A stretch of 64,000 nucleotides of DNA from assembly GCA_037783415.1 (NCBI GenBank), contig JAZGTN010000007.1, positions 2,253,501 through 2,317,500 on the forward strand. The letters run 5' to 3'. A program made the translations under genes and the position numbers. The stretch is from Leptasterias polaris. Lineage: Eukaryota > Echinodermata > Asteroidea > Forcipulatida > Asteriidae. This document shows, piece after piece, positions 1-9,924 of the stretch. Each line of letters opens with the position of its first letter. The stretch's first letter is position 1. Under the pieces are notes generated by a model that was given only the letters and a program-made list of their open reading frames with translations, had not been told where the DNA came from and ran no database searches.

Positions 1-669
1 GCTATAATATCTAAAGTTCGCATCAATCTTGCAAAGCAAAGTGTGATGTCACAATACAAATCTATATGGTGATATTGACAACTCATCTAAAGATGAATCT
101 TAGCGCTTTGTGAAATCGAGCTCTGAAGTTAGATATTGATAGAGTAAATTAAGTTAAACCCTTCATTTACCAGACTGTAATTTAACACTGCGACCAATAT
201 CATTTGAATGCATTGAGATGAGTATTCACAGCTGACAGTCTGAACAAAGTTTCGAATACGTTTACAAATAATTTGTATTTGTGCTTTTTGTTTGCGTTGA
301 CATTTTGAATAGACTATACACAAATGTCAATATTTGAGTAAACATTTGAAGGGCTTTTAGTAATTTTATTGTTTTACCTAGGAACAGTGGGGCTGTCGAC
401 CTCCCTGAAAAGGGGTAGACAAGGATGTTTTACGGCAAACAAAATGACTGCATACATTTGTATAACTTACAGATAACACGTTTCCTGAATATCGATTGCC
501 GTACCTTGTCCTAGAATGTCTGAACAGTGTAATTAACAACGAAAAAAACAATAGAGTTATATTCAGTTGTACCTAAAGTATTTCTATAATATCTTACTTT
601 TACTCTTGAAAAAATATCAATTTAGTTTAACCAAATGGAAGATTGTTCTTTATTTGTATTTGCATCCAG

Positions 670-741
670 AGACATCTCAAAGAATCTTATTTCGGGCTTT
701 CAGAGTGATATCTTCGAAGATCTTTTCAACTTGAAGACATT
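670..741 (+). CDS. LRR exon, left copy
   Basis: A 72-bp exon between a CAG acceptor and a GTAAGC donor. It reads DISKNLISGF...LFNLKTL, a single leucine-rich repeat. Its mirror in the right arm is 38797-38868, which has a more consensus-like core (DISRNPISDF). Confidence 0.75.
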
Positions 742-3700
742 GTAAGCACTTTCTTCCCTTTTAAGAACCGACTATTGTATCAACAAAAGCATATGGCACT
801 TTTGGGGGTCACAAATTTTTGATATAAACATTGCTGCAAAACTTTGTTATTGGCCTGACGTTTCGACCATTAAGCAGTCTTTCTCAAAAAAGAAAAAAAA
901 AGTGAAAGTGATAACTTCGGAGGTCTTTTCAACTTGAAGACAATGTAAGCATTTTGTTCTCTTTTACGAACCGACGATTGTATCAAAAACATATGGCACT
1001 TTTTGGTGGGTCACAAATTTCTGATAGAAACATTGTTGCAAAACCTAGTTAGATGTTATGACGTTTTGACCCAAAAGCAGTCTTTTTCAAACATTGCTGT
1101 TGACATTTTCGGCAAGATTCATGACCTAACACGTAATGGTTTCGTAATTACACTAATTAGCATGACCGACGAATCTCTAAATTTGCCATTTTGCGTTTTT
1201 ACGAAGTGTCGGAGCAAGATTCGTCACTTTTATTATCCGTTAAATTAATGGGGGACTTTTGGGACGCTGGGTGGCAGCAGACTTACCGTGAAATCCATTG
1301 TTCTCGATAATGTGCGCATTACGTACGTATTCAATCGAAGTTTACGGGCGCACCACTCTAAATAATCTCCCATAGGAACCAATGCTAAATGATAAATATT
1401 CAAAAATACTCAAAAAATCGTGTAAGTCTCTCAGCCTCTTGAAAACCAATCAGACATATTTTCGGACAACTAAACTTCAGAATTCTTTTCAATTTTTGGC
1501 AGGCCAGCCGTTCGGAATTTTTGCTAACTACCCCAGAAGAAAAAAACACGAACATGTTTTTTTTTTCCAAAACCGACTTGCTGCCAGTTTTTGTGAAGCA
1601 CTTCTCCACTTTCCCGGTCAAATAGGGCCAACTTTAACGCCTAAATTTATCAAGTCTCCTCAAAAGTTGAAGCACAGAACCCCCAAGTTGTGAAAGATTC
1701 TTATATTTACACAATCTATTAATTGCATGACCCCAAAAACGTTATAATTAAAAATAAGTTGTGATAAGTAGCTTGGCACATGACTTTTGGCTTATTTAGT
1801 GTGGTGCACCCTTACCTGGTAAGTCTGCTGCCACCCAGCGTTTCAAAGTCTCCCATTACAAAGCGCTGGCACGTTGCAAAGCGCACGTGGTATGACTTTT
1901 GTGTTTTCACAATGAACAAGCGAATTCATTGGCCTACGTTTTCGAGAACCGGTGAATCTCACTGCACGTTTCTTTAGCTCGTCTCCAAGAAGTGGTAATT
2001 TGTTTAGGAATTAATAACTCAAAGAATTCAGTTTGTTTTCGGTAGTTTCTAAATTTAAAGTAGGAGGCATTCAAAGAAACAGCAGATTGAAGATCGATCC
2101 AATTTCAAATGCTATTTTCTCCAAATGTTTGGGGTTTTTTTGCTGTGGAAAGATTTTTGCACTTAATTTAAAAGGTGACGAAAATGTTTTGTTTTAATTT
2201 TCAATAGCAATGTTGTTAATGATGCTTTTCAGGTGTTACGAAATAATATTTCTGTCTCTTTGATTAAGGCTGCCTTGAAGATCTTTCAAAAGTTTAACCA
2301 ATAATCCGAAGTCCAAAAAAGTCCAGCACATCAAAAAGGAGAAACAAAGTTCGAATTAATAAGACCAATTTTTAGAGTTTGTTTTTATATCTCTTCAGGT
2401 TGGTTATTGATGTTCCTTTGACTTTCATATACAACGGAGCATTCAATTCATTGAGTAATTTAACGGACCTGTAAGTAATTGCATATAGGCCTACTTTGTT
2501 CTAAATGTCAAAACAATAGGTTAACCTACAAAGGAGATGTTAAGACCAATCAGAGACGGGTATCCAGGTAGAAACAGATAAACCAGCCAATCGAAGAAAT
2601 TTAGTTTAACGTTTCAAAGAGATATTTTGTTTTACAGATTAGAGGAAATTATGAGCTTCACTTATAAGGTTTTTCCCGGAAAAAATCTGCCAATAATAAC
2701 CGGGACCAAGACATTAATTCACATCCATCAGCCATGTAACAACAACTTTGCTTGTCATGTGGATTTTTTGCATTGTCTGTAGCATAAATATGGGGGTGTC
2801 TGTCTGTGGGTCGGGCTGTCGGGCTGTCTGCAGGGCTGTCTGCATGCCTGTCTGCAGGGCTGCCTACATATCCGTTCGTTCGTCCGTCCGTCTGTGTCTG
2901 GCTTTCGGGCTGTCTGTCTATCTCTCTGTCGGCGGGCTGTCGGGCTGTCGGGCTGTCGGGCTGTCGGGCTGTCGTGTTGTTTGTTTGTTTGCTTGTTTGT
3001 TTGTTTGCTTGTTTGTTTGTATATTAATTAGTTTTTTGAATCAGAATTATCTATCAATAGTTCCGAGGAGTCTTTTTCTTCCCGTGTTAAAAACGTTTTG
3101 TTACACTGGTACTTTTTTTGACTGAGCTTTCCTGTTTATGCTTTGCTCTGAGCCATCTTGTAAATAAAATCAACAACTTACAATATCTTTCAGTTTTTTA
3201 ATCAGAGGTGGAACCTCTGATGGTGAATTGGATATCGATAATGAAGCTCTTGCAGATCTGCACAGCTTGAAAATATTGTAAGTCTTCTGGCTGCTATACG
3301 TCTCCCATACCTTTCACTCTAAACTTATCTGGTTCAAAATTGACCCCGAACCCGGCCTTGTTCGGCCTGACCCATCTCTGAGTCAATATGAACTTGACTC
3401 TATATCAACTTGACCCCCCCAAAATAGTCAAATCGATGCAGAATCTCGGTTAAAATCCCTATTTTTCAACAGCCTGACCCCAAAATGGGTCAGGCCCCCC
3501 TTGGGATCCAAATTTTATTTTTGCTTTTAAGCAAACAAAACGAGCGCGTCCTCGGATTTTCCCACTAGCTATGCAAAACTATAATACCAAACACTTGCCT
3601 CCGCCATTGTATTAATTGATTTTACTTTAGCAAGAGTCCTAGCTGAGTCTTTCTCGAAAGGTTTTAGCCTTTGAGAAAGACATTGCTATAGGCTCGAAAC

Positions 3701-4978
3701 GTCGGGCCATTAGCTTTGTCTTACATTTGTACTATGAAGGTTCTTTTGGTTGGTAAGCAGTTTGCAACAACTTATATTCAATTTTCTCAATTTCATTTTA
3801 GATACGTCGACGACTACCGTTTGTGTTGTATATTTGATTTACATGTACCATCTTCGGCGTTTGATTACTCTAAATGTACAACGACCGAGTTGCAACCACC
3901 ACTAAACTTATGCGGCAGTCTGATGCGCAATGATGCACTACGAGCGTCCATGTGGATTCTTGGGTTGAGCGCCCTCATCGGCAACTTCATGGTAATCATC
4001 TGGAGATGGAGACGGGGCAAAGAATTACGTGAGAATGAGACGCATTCATTCTTGGTTCTTAATTTAGCTATATCTGACTTGATGATGGGGGTGTATATGT
4101 TGATTATTGCTATTGCTGATATCGTTAAGGGTGAGAATTATTCCAGAATGGCGAAGGAATGGCGGTCTAGTTGGGTTTGCAAGATTGCCGGGGCAGTATC
4201 AGTGATGTCAAGTGAAGCATCGGTATTTTTTGTCACCGTCATTAGTCTGGACTGCTTTTTAAGCATTGTATTCCCCTTCAGCCGGGTTACCATCAGAGGA
4301 AAGCTAACCAAAGTTATTGTGTCCGTCATGTGGTTAGTGGCTGCATGTATTAGTATTATCCCGACCATCTTCACTGGTGATACTGATTCCAATGTGTACG
4401 GGTTGTCTGATGTGTGCATTGGTCTCCCCCTGACAACTAAGGTGTCTAGCTATAAAACTGTTGAGAACTCCATCAGCAACGCTTTTGGCGGAGGTACTAT
4501 CAACATACCGGTACCTGAGACAAGAGAACCGGCTTGGATCTACTCAATCGTCTTGTTTCTTGGCGTCAACTTGTTGTGTTTTATCGTTGTATTGAGCTGC
4601 TACATAGCAATCTTCGTGAAGGTAAAACGCTCGTCTAGGCTGGTCAAGGTAACGGCTCACCGACAGAGGGAAATTAAGATGGCGGTGAAAATGGCTCTGA
4701 TAGTCGGTACTGACTTCGCATGTTGGATGCCTGTGATCATTATGGGGATTCTATCCCAGGCTGAGATTGTGGAAATTGGTCCTGATATGTATGCCTGGAT
4801 TGTTGTGTTCATCCTCCCAATAAACTCCTCCCTAAACCCGTATCTCTACACATTCTACTCTAAAATCACTGCACAGAGCAATACAAAGAAGCCTGAACCG
4901 AAGATCGAAATGAGAAAGCAAAAATCTAACGAGACACTTGAAACCCACCTTTCTGAGAGCAATCAGTCCTTGAAATGA
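670..4978 (+). CDS. LRR-containing GPCR, 3' part (relaxin receptor/GRL101-like), exons 670-741, 2399-2470, 3194-3277, 3802-4978
   Basis: This is the 3' end of a leucine-rich-repeat G-protein-coupled receptor; its 5' exons lie before the window. Four exons join in phase: each starts with one base completing a codon and the LRR exons end with two. The LRR exons are 72, 72 and 84 bp, roughly one 24-residue repeat each, as in vertebrate LGR/RXFP genes. The last exon holds the hinge, all seven membrane segments and the cytoplasmic tail. Family knowledge: LRR plus class A 7TM receptors of this type bind relaxin-like or other peptide hormones at the cell surface; the ligand here is unknown. Two LRR exons between these look decayed (898-948 and about 2635-2740), so the LRR block may be short. 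It could be functional or a recent pseudogene, and the upstream half is needed to decide. Confidence 0.75.
898..948 (+). pseudogene. Truncated duplicate LRR exon
   Basis: The last ~48 bases of an LRR exon plus its GTAAGC donor are repeated here, about 205 bp after the intact exon. They read ESDNFGGLFNLKT and match the right-arm exon (38797-38868) better than the neighbouring left-arm exon. The 5' half and acceptor are replaced by A-rich DNA and a Penelope-end-like motif. Confidence 0.6.
1247..1857. mobile_element. MITE with ~40-bp terminal inverted repeats, split by a nested MITE
   Basis: The ends AATGGGGGACTTTTGGGACG and the inverse at 1820-1857 form terminal inverted repeats that include the shared core GGTGGCAGCAGACTTACC. 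The right-arm ortholog (38342-38488) is only 147 bp, so the extra length here comes from the element at 1346-1811. Similar GCTAGGTGGCAGCAGACT fragments occur near 9190 and 30310. Confidence 0.75.
1346..1811. mobile_element. Nested MITE, left arm only
   Basis: Terminal inverted repeats GGGCGCACCACTCTAAATAA and GGGTGCACCACACTAAATAA bound 466 bp. TTAC flanks both sides and may be the target duplication. The matching right-arm site (near 38385) is empty. No coding capacity is recognised. Confidence 0.7.
2399..2470 (+). CDS. LRR exon, left copy
   Basis: A 72-bp exon between TTCAG and GTAAGT. It encodes LVIDVPLTFI...LSNLTDL, one leucine-rich repeat in the same phase as its neighbours. The right-arm version (37773-37846) has two extra bases and a stop. 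Confidence 0.75.
2635..2740 (+). pseudogene. Probable decayed LRR exon
   Basis: A TTTACAG acceptor is followed by an open reading stretch LEEIMSFTYKVFPG...TKTL resembling an LRR, but no GT donor follows where other exons have one. The right-arm copy (about 37535-37620) lacks the donor too and contains stops, so this exon was probably lost before the duplication. Confidence 0.4.
2786..3025. repeat. CTGT/GGGCTGTC/TTTG simple-repeat tract
   Basis: Degenerate tetra- and octamer repeats. The right-arm counterpart (37050-37450) is expanded mainly in the CAAA part. Open frames crossing it are low-complexity artefacts. Confidence 0.85.
3194..3277 (+). CDS. LRR exon (84 bp), left copy
   Basis: The exon reads FLIRGGTSDGELDIDNEAL then ADLHSLKIL between TTTCAG and GTAAGT. 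It is the last LRR before the 7TM exon and is in phase with it. The right-arm copy (36805-36904) has indels. Confidence 0.75.
3640..3712 (+). repeat. Penelope-end-like hairpin motif in intron
   Basis: GAGTCTTTCTCGAAAGG is followed by CCTTTGAGAAAGAC and CTCGAAACGTCGGGCC. The same kind of motif recurs at 22637-22687, 28030-28070, 28540-28573 and inverted near 36415-36480. It sits just before the 7TM exon in both arms. Penelope origin is inferred from the remnant at 27211-27569. Confidence 0.5.
3802..4978 (+). CDS. Seven-transmembrane exon of relaxin-receptor/GRL101-like GPCR, intact
   Basis: Starts after TTTTAG with YVDDYRLCC, a cysteine-bearing hinge typical of LGR receptors, and runs 391 codons to TGA. 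Seven hydrophobic segments are visible from WILGLSALIGNFMVII to IVVFILPINSSLNPYLY. The TM3 cysteine (SSWVCKIAG) and ECL2 cysteine (SDVCIG) are present. TM7 has NPYLY, fitting NPxxY. The DRY position reads LDCFLSIVFP, lacking the usual arginine, as in related receptors whose motif is degenerate. The tail is Lys/Glu-rich. The right-arm copy has several frameshifts (35149-36312), so the uninterrupted frame here suggests selection or recent loss of constraint only in the other copy. An in-frame ATG at 3716 lies in the intron and is not used as the start. Confidence 0.88.
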
Positions 4979-5379
4979 ATCAAAATTTGCAAGGAAAAAA
5001 AAATACTTTCAATGATCAGGAATACAACTAGGAATGCCCCTTTAATCAAACGTATTATTTTGTTTTCACATAGTCATTCAGTTCGAGTGGCCCTATTGCT
5101 ATATATTACTACAACCAGATCTCGGAAAATCAGAATAATGTTTAACCACTGGTGCAAAACATATTAACTTTTGTGAGAAACCATTCAGGCATCGAATGGA
5201 TCCTTTTTCAGTGCCATTGGTACATTCACTATACCATAAGAAGAGTCATCATATACTGGGTCCCCTGAGGAAAAAGACACGCACTGGTCTTACAAACCCT
5301 ATGGTTTCAGTGGACAGACATACATGCAATGACGCTGCGTTACCAGACTGATAATACACGCATTCTCACGCACCTCTGT
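4979..5379. other. 3' flank of receptor gene, no gene seen
   Basis: Sequence shared with the right arm (about 34720-35148). No repeats or coding signals recognised. Confidence 0.6.
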
Positions 5380-5700
5380 GTTGTATACACTCTGTGGACA
5401 TTCCTTTACTCTGTGCACTTCAGAAAGAACATATTGTCAACACCTCAAAAACACTGTGTGGACGTGTGAAGTCCACATAGTGTTTTAAGTCCCTGCATTG
5501 TGTGGACCTCTTTTGTTCTCGGGTCCGTTGCAGTCACTCTGTAGACATTCCTTTGTTCTGTTCACTTAGAATATATTTATACATATAGGCCTACTTCAAC
5601 GATGTAAAACAAAAAACAAACACAAAAGATGTGTGGACGTGTGAAGTCCACTTAATGTTTTAAGTCCCTGCATCGCGTAGACCTCTTTTTTTTCAGGTTT
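5380..5700 (-). repeat. Two diverged satellite units
   Basis: About two ~160-bp units bearing CACGTCCAC and GAGGTCCACACAATGCA-like motifs (seen here in reverse complement). The same satellite is expanded in the right arm at about 32570-34700. Confidence 0.8.
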
Positions 5701-6420
5701 GCTTTTAGCGATGAGTTTAGCATCGATATTGTTGCGTTGATGAGACAACAAGGAGATAATGGCTTAATCATGAATTACGTACCAATGGGGATTTGGTTTT
5801 GTGATTTTAACGTTTATTTATTCAACCATCTGAAGAAAAAAAATATTATGCGCGATAATATACTAGATGAAGATACAAAAATTACAAATTAAATTAAAAA
5901 AAAAGTATCCGTTTTAAGAAGAATTGTAATTTCTATTTACGGCACAATATTTAAATATCAATTGTTTGTTCAACTTTTTGGTCAGCACTTCGCAAGTAGA
6001 GTAAACTACACTTGTTAGTGTTTTTGAAGCGTTTTCAAAGATTCGTAGTCATGGTAAATAAAGTGTGTACTTTACGCACAAACTTCCTTTTAGTAGAAAG
6101 TGGACACTTACACTCGATCCAACAAAGCACCTTTATCGTGATTTTGTGTTCTTACTTTTTTTAGCCAATATATGTTTATCAATTTAATTTTTTAATTTTT
6201 TTTTCAAACAAAGTTGATGTAAACTATATAAACTGCTTTAAATTTGTATAATTGACTCATTATTTAACGTGGTATAATGTGGTAGATGTTAGAGGTATGA
6301 AACATTATTGATATCAAAAGAGCAACATTCGTAACCTCAAGTACAAAACATTAATGCTCAAGGAAAAACTATAACTGGTAAACGTGCAAGTAAAACCATG
6401 AAATCTTTTGGGGAAGTGTT

Positions 6421-6476
6421 GGCTCTGATGAGAAGAGCCGGTAAGGTCTCGACGTTTCGAGAAGTAAACCTTCAGG
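6421..6476 (-). ncRNA. Hammerhead-like motif, copy 1 (candidate)
   Basis: Read on the - strand it has CTGAAGG, a short hairpin, CGAAACGTCGAGACC and then a GGCTC/GAGCC hairpin. This resembles the hammerhead ribozymes known from Penelope-like element termini, but the core is imperfect. Related copies: 7736-7788, 28148-28209, 31407-31465. Confidence 0.3.
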
Positions 6477-7735
6477 AGAATGCCGAAGGTATCAAATTCT
6501 AGAAAATTTACAATGTTTTTTAACAACCTGTGAAATAAAGGTGGTCACGTTTTTGGAAGGAATGTTTTGTACATTATATGCAATATTCTTCTTACAAAGT
6601 TGGCCAATCGTGAAACATACAAGTTCCCATATCAGGCGAAATCGTCTCTATACGGGCAACCTGTACTGGTATCAAGTTCATTCAAACTTTGCTTTGAGAT
6701 TGACATTGAAGTGTTTTCCGGATTAATACAATCATGCATTAGATATGAAGGTTAAAAACTGTGACTGTTTCTATTATTTAGAAAATGCCATATGACTTTT
6801 GAGATCCTAAAATACCGCAAGATGACGAATTCGTAAACTTAATATTTTATGTCATCTTTCTATAAGTAATTGCTGTAAAATTCCGACGGGAAAACCGGGA
6901 GAGCTGTCCTTGATGGATTTTGTTGGGGGTGAAAAACAACCCCAATGGTAACAAGACAGTTGGCGTGCTATTTGGCTAGGTGTAGTTGGGGAACTTGGAA
7001 TTTTTAGAAGAAAACAAAATATACAAACAAAAATGGCGGAGTCGTCGTCGTCGTAACTGTTAATTAAAAGAGGCGTTTTCAAAGATTTGTAGTCATGGGA
7101 AATAAAGTGTGCACTTTAGGCACAAATTTAGTAGAAAGTGAACAATTTGACTCGATCCAACAATGCACCTTTATCGTGATTTTGTGTCTTTACTTTTTTA
7201 GCCTATATATTCTATCAAAGTTCATGTAAACTGTATATAAACTGCTTCTATAATTGACTCATTATTTAACGTGTTATAATGTTAATTTGTTCAACTTTTT
7301 GGTCAGCACTTCGCAAGTAGAGTAAACTACACTTGTTAGTGTTTTTGAAGCGTTTTCAAAGATTCGTAGTCATGGTAAATAAAGTGTGTACTTTACGCAC
7401 AAACTTCCTTAGTAGAAAGTGGACACTTACACTCGATCCAACAAAGCACCTTTATCGTGATTTTGTGTTCTTACTTTTTTTAGCTATATATTTTTATCAA
7501 AAAAAAAAAAAAATGTTTCAAACAAAGTTGATGTAAACTATATAAACTGCTTTAAATTTGTTTAATTGACTCATTATTTAACGTGGTATAATGTGGTAGA
7601 TGTTAGAGGAATGATACATTATTGATATCGAAAGAGCAACATTCGTAACCTCAAGTACAAAACATTAATTCTTAAGGAAAAACTATAACTGGTAAACTTG
7701 CAAGTAAAACAATGAAATCTTTTTGGGGAAGTGTT

Positions 7736-7788
7736 GGCTCTGAGAAGAGCCGGTAAGGTCTCGACGTTTCGAGCAGTATATCTTCAGG
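7736..7788 (-). ncRNA. Hammerhead-like motif, copy 2 (candidate)
   Basis: Same arrangement as 6421-6476, in the second tandem unit. The CTGAAGA box is intact here. Confidence 0.3.
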
Positions 7789-7832
7789 AGAATGCCGAAG
7801 ATTTCAAATTCTAGAAACATTTAAAACTTGTT

Positions 7833-8218
7833 TTAAAGGCACTGGACACGTTTGGTAATTGTCAAAGACCAGTATTCTCACTTAGTGTGTTTCCAACATA
7901 TGCATAAAATAACAAACCTGTGAAAATTTGGGCTGAACTGGTCATCGCGGTTGCAAGAAAATAATGAAAGAAAAAACACCATTGTTGCACAAATGTGTGT
8001 CCTTTCAGATGCCTGAAAAAGTCTTCAGGCCTGAAGTCTTTTTCAGTTTTAAATATTTTAGTGAGAAATTACCTCTTTCTCAAAAACTACGTTACTTCAG
8101 AGGGAGTCGTTTCTCAAAATATTTTATACTATCAACAGCTCTCCGTTGCTCGTTACCAAGTAAGTTTTGATGCTAATATATATTTTGAGTAATTACCAAA
8201 CGTGTCCAGTGCCTTTAA
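7833..8218. mobile_element. TTAA-flanked MITE, 386 bp
   Basis: Ends TTAAAGGCACTGGACACGTT and the inverse are perfect over about 28 bp. The first tandem unit keeps the empty site (TTTTTTAACAACC near 6518). A relative lies at 53987-54373. The TTAA target suggests mobilisation by a piggyBac or similar transposase. Confidence 0.85.
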
Positions 8219-8620
8219 AACAACCTGTGAAATAAAGGTGTTCACATTTTTGAGAAAACTGAAGTGTACGTTTTGCGGATTAATACAATCATGCATTAAC
8301 ATGAAGATTTAAAAACTGTGACTGTTTTTATTATTTATAAAATGCCATACGACTTTTGAGATCCTAAATACCGCAGGATGACGAATTCGTAAACTTAATA
8401 TTTTATGTCATCTTTCATTTCATTTACTAAGTAATTGTTGTAAAATTCCGACGGGAAAACCGTGAGAGCTGTCCTGGATGGATTTTGTTGGGGGGTGAAA
8501 AACAATCCCAATAATGGTAAAAAGACAGTTGGCGTGCTATTTGGCTAGGTTTAGTTGGGGAACTTGGAATTTTTAGAAGAAAAACAAATACAAACAAAAA
8601 TGGCGGAGTACTGACTGTTT

Positions 8621-9541
8621 AATTAAAAATGAACACTTGTTTAGTGCCTGATGGGTTGTGGGTTGTGAAGCCAATGACTCCCGGAATAGCGAACTTAATC
8701 ACTGTTTTTGCCAAGAACCCCAAGACAAGTAAGGATGTCGACCTTTCATTCCATTAACATAAATATCTGGAAGACGCAGTCGTACTTTTAAGATATGTCG
8801 TCTCCCCGAGATAATAGCCGATAATATCCTTCTTTCGGGTTGTTTTCATCCTAACATAAATATATCTTGAAGAGGAAATCCAACTTTCAGGATGTCGTCA
8901 TGCCAAAATAAATTACTCCGTGATGTTGTCATTTTACATTTATGACGTCATCATATCCTGCGATAATTATCTCGGGATCTCAACAAGTCGCATGGCACAT
9001 CCATAGCTCCGTATGTATTTGTAACTGTTGTTAATATTTTAAACTCAAACTATGCTTAACTGTCTACCCAACGTATTGATATTTTGAGGCACGCTAAGTG
9101 GCACCCAGACGTCCACCAGAACAACACATTACTCTCGGAAATGTTCATTTATTCAAAACTTCGTACATGATAACAAATTTCCCTTTCAGTCTGCTGCCAC
9201 CTAGCGTTCCAAACTCTTTAAAGTCATTCAAACTTATTGCTTTAATAATTGAGTGTAATTTACTTGTAGTTGTGCAGTGACATAAATCAGACTAAAATAT
9301 TTCAAGCCTGTGACTTTTTGAAATTTTCATTTTGTGTTGTTTGTACCGTTGACTCGGTCATCCATGATTCCACGTTTACGAGCAAGAAGAAGAAGTAATT
9401 GAACCAGATACAGCAAAAATACAGAAAAATTGAAACGCATATTCCATATATTTAAGCTTCTTCCATACAATAGGACCTGTTTTACTGATCATCCCACTTC
9501 CAGTCAAAAACACTGCATTTTTGTCTTCTGTTTTTTAATAT
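8621..9541. other. Inner end of left arm, no gene seen
   Basis: Noncoding DNA matching the right arm at about 29880-30850, including a GCTGCCACCTAGCGTTCC repeat fragment near 9190. Confidence 0.6.
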
Positions 9542-9850
9542 TTATAAAAAGATGCATTATAAACAAGTTTTAGCTATAATAATAAAATAATAATAATACT
9601 AAACTTTATAGCGCTTTATACGAAGTGCGGTATAGGTATAGCCAGCGCGAAATAGTTTACACAACTACGCAAAACTGGAAATAATTATAAAAATTGGATC
9701 GTTATACAAACTTGTTTTTCTGTCTTCATCACTGTGGCCTCGTCACTTTTCAAAATACTAATAATAAATAATAACGCGATTCTCATGACATCATGATTTA
9801 CAATCCACGTTACACTATACAACCAGTAAGCGTAGATCACACGTAAGTGT
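9542..9850. other. Start of inter-arm spacer
   Basis: AT-rich, with a TAA-rich tract near 9585-9600 followed by TTTATAGCGCTTTATACG. It is the 3' flank of the FN3 gene. No coding signals are seen. Confidence 0.5.
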
Positions 9851-9924
9851 TTACGTCACGATCAGAAGTAGGGCTATCACACCTGCTAAAACAGTCAATA
9901 CATCAGAAGTGATCAGGGCTCCAC
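9851..9924 (-). CDS. Terminal exon: hydrophobic C-terminus
   Basis: After a TTACAG acceptor the frame reads [17 protein letters not shown] and ends LLLIVT with TAA. The small residues followed by about 16 hydrophobic residues and an immediate stop fit a GPI signal. The phase matches the EGF exon. Confidence 0.7.

Larger units (their letters stand above)
5960..8620. repeat. Tandem duplication of a ~1.1-1.3 kb segment, left arm only
   Basis: About 5965-7060 is repeated at about 7285-8620, with a further fragment at about 7070-7265. Shared landmarks are AACTTTTTGGTCAGCACTTC, GGCTCTGA(TGA)GAAGAGCCGG and CCTGTGAAATAAAGGTG. The right arm has one copy (about 30840-31890). The second copy carries a MITE (7833-8218). 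Confidence 0.8.
1..9541. repeat. Left arm of giant inverted repeat
   Basis: This block matches about 29875-43215 in reverse complement, including LRR exons, the 7TM exon, satellite units and intergenic DNA. The inner edge is near 9541: similarity to the reverse complement of about 29875-29900 stops there. The outer edge lies beyond the window, because base 1 still pairs with about 43215. Divergence is clear (many substitutions and indels), so this is an old duplication rather than a recent assembly duplicate. Arm-specific insertions are listed separately. Confidence 0.9.

Noticed and set aside
1382..1693. 103-codon open frame
   Set aside because: Lies wholly inside the nested MITE and is absent from the right arm; no recognisable domain.
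3716..3801. Alternative N-terminus for the 7TM protein starting at 3716
   Set aside because: The stretch is intronic: a TTTTAG acceptor at 3801 matches the phase of upstream LRR exons, and the extra residues contain no signal peptide or LRR.
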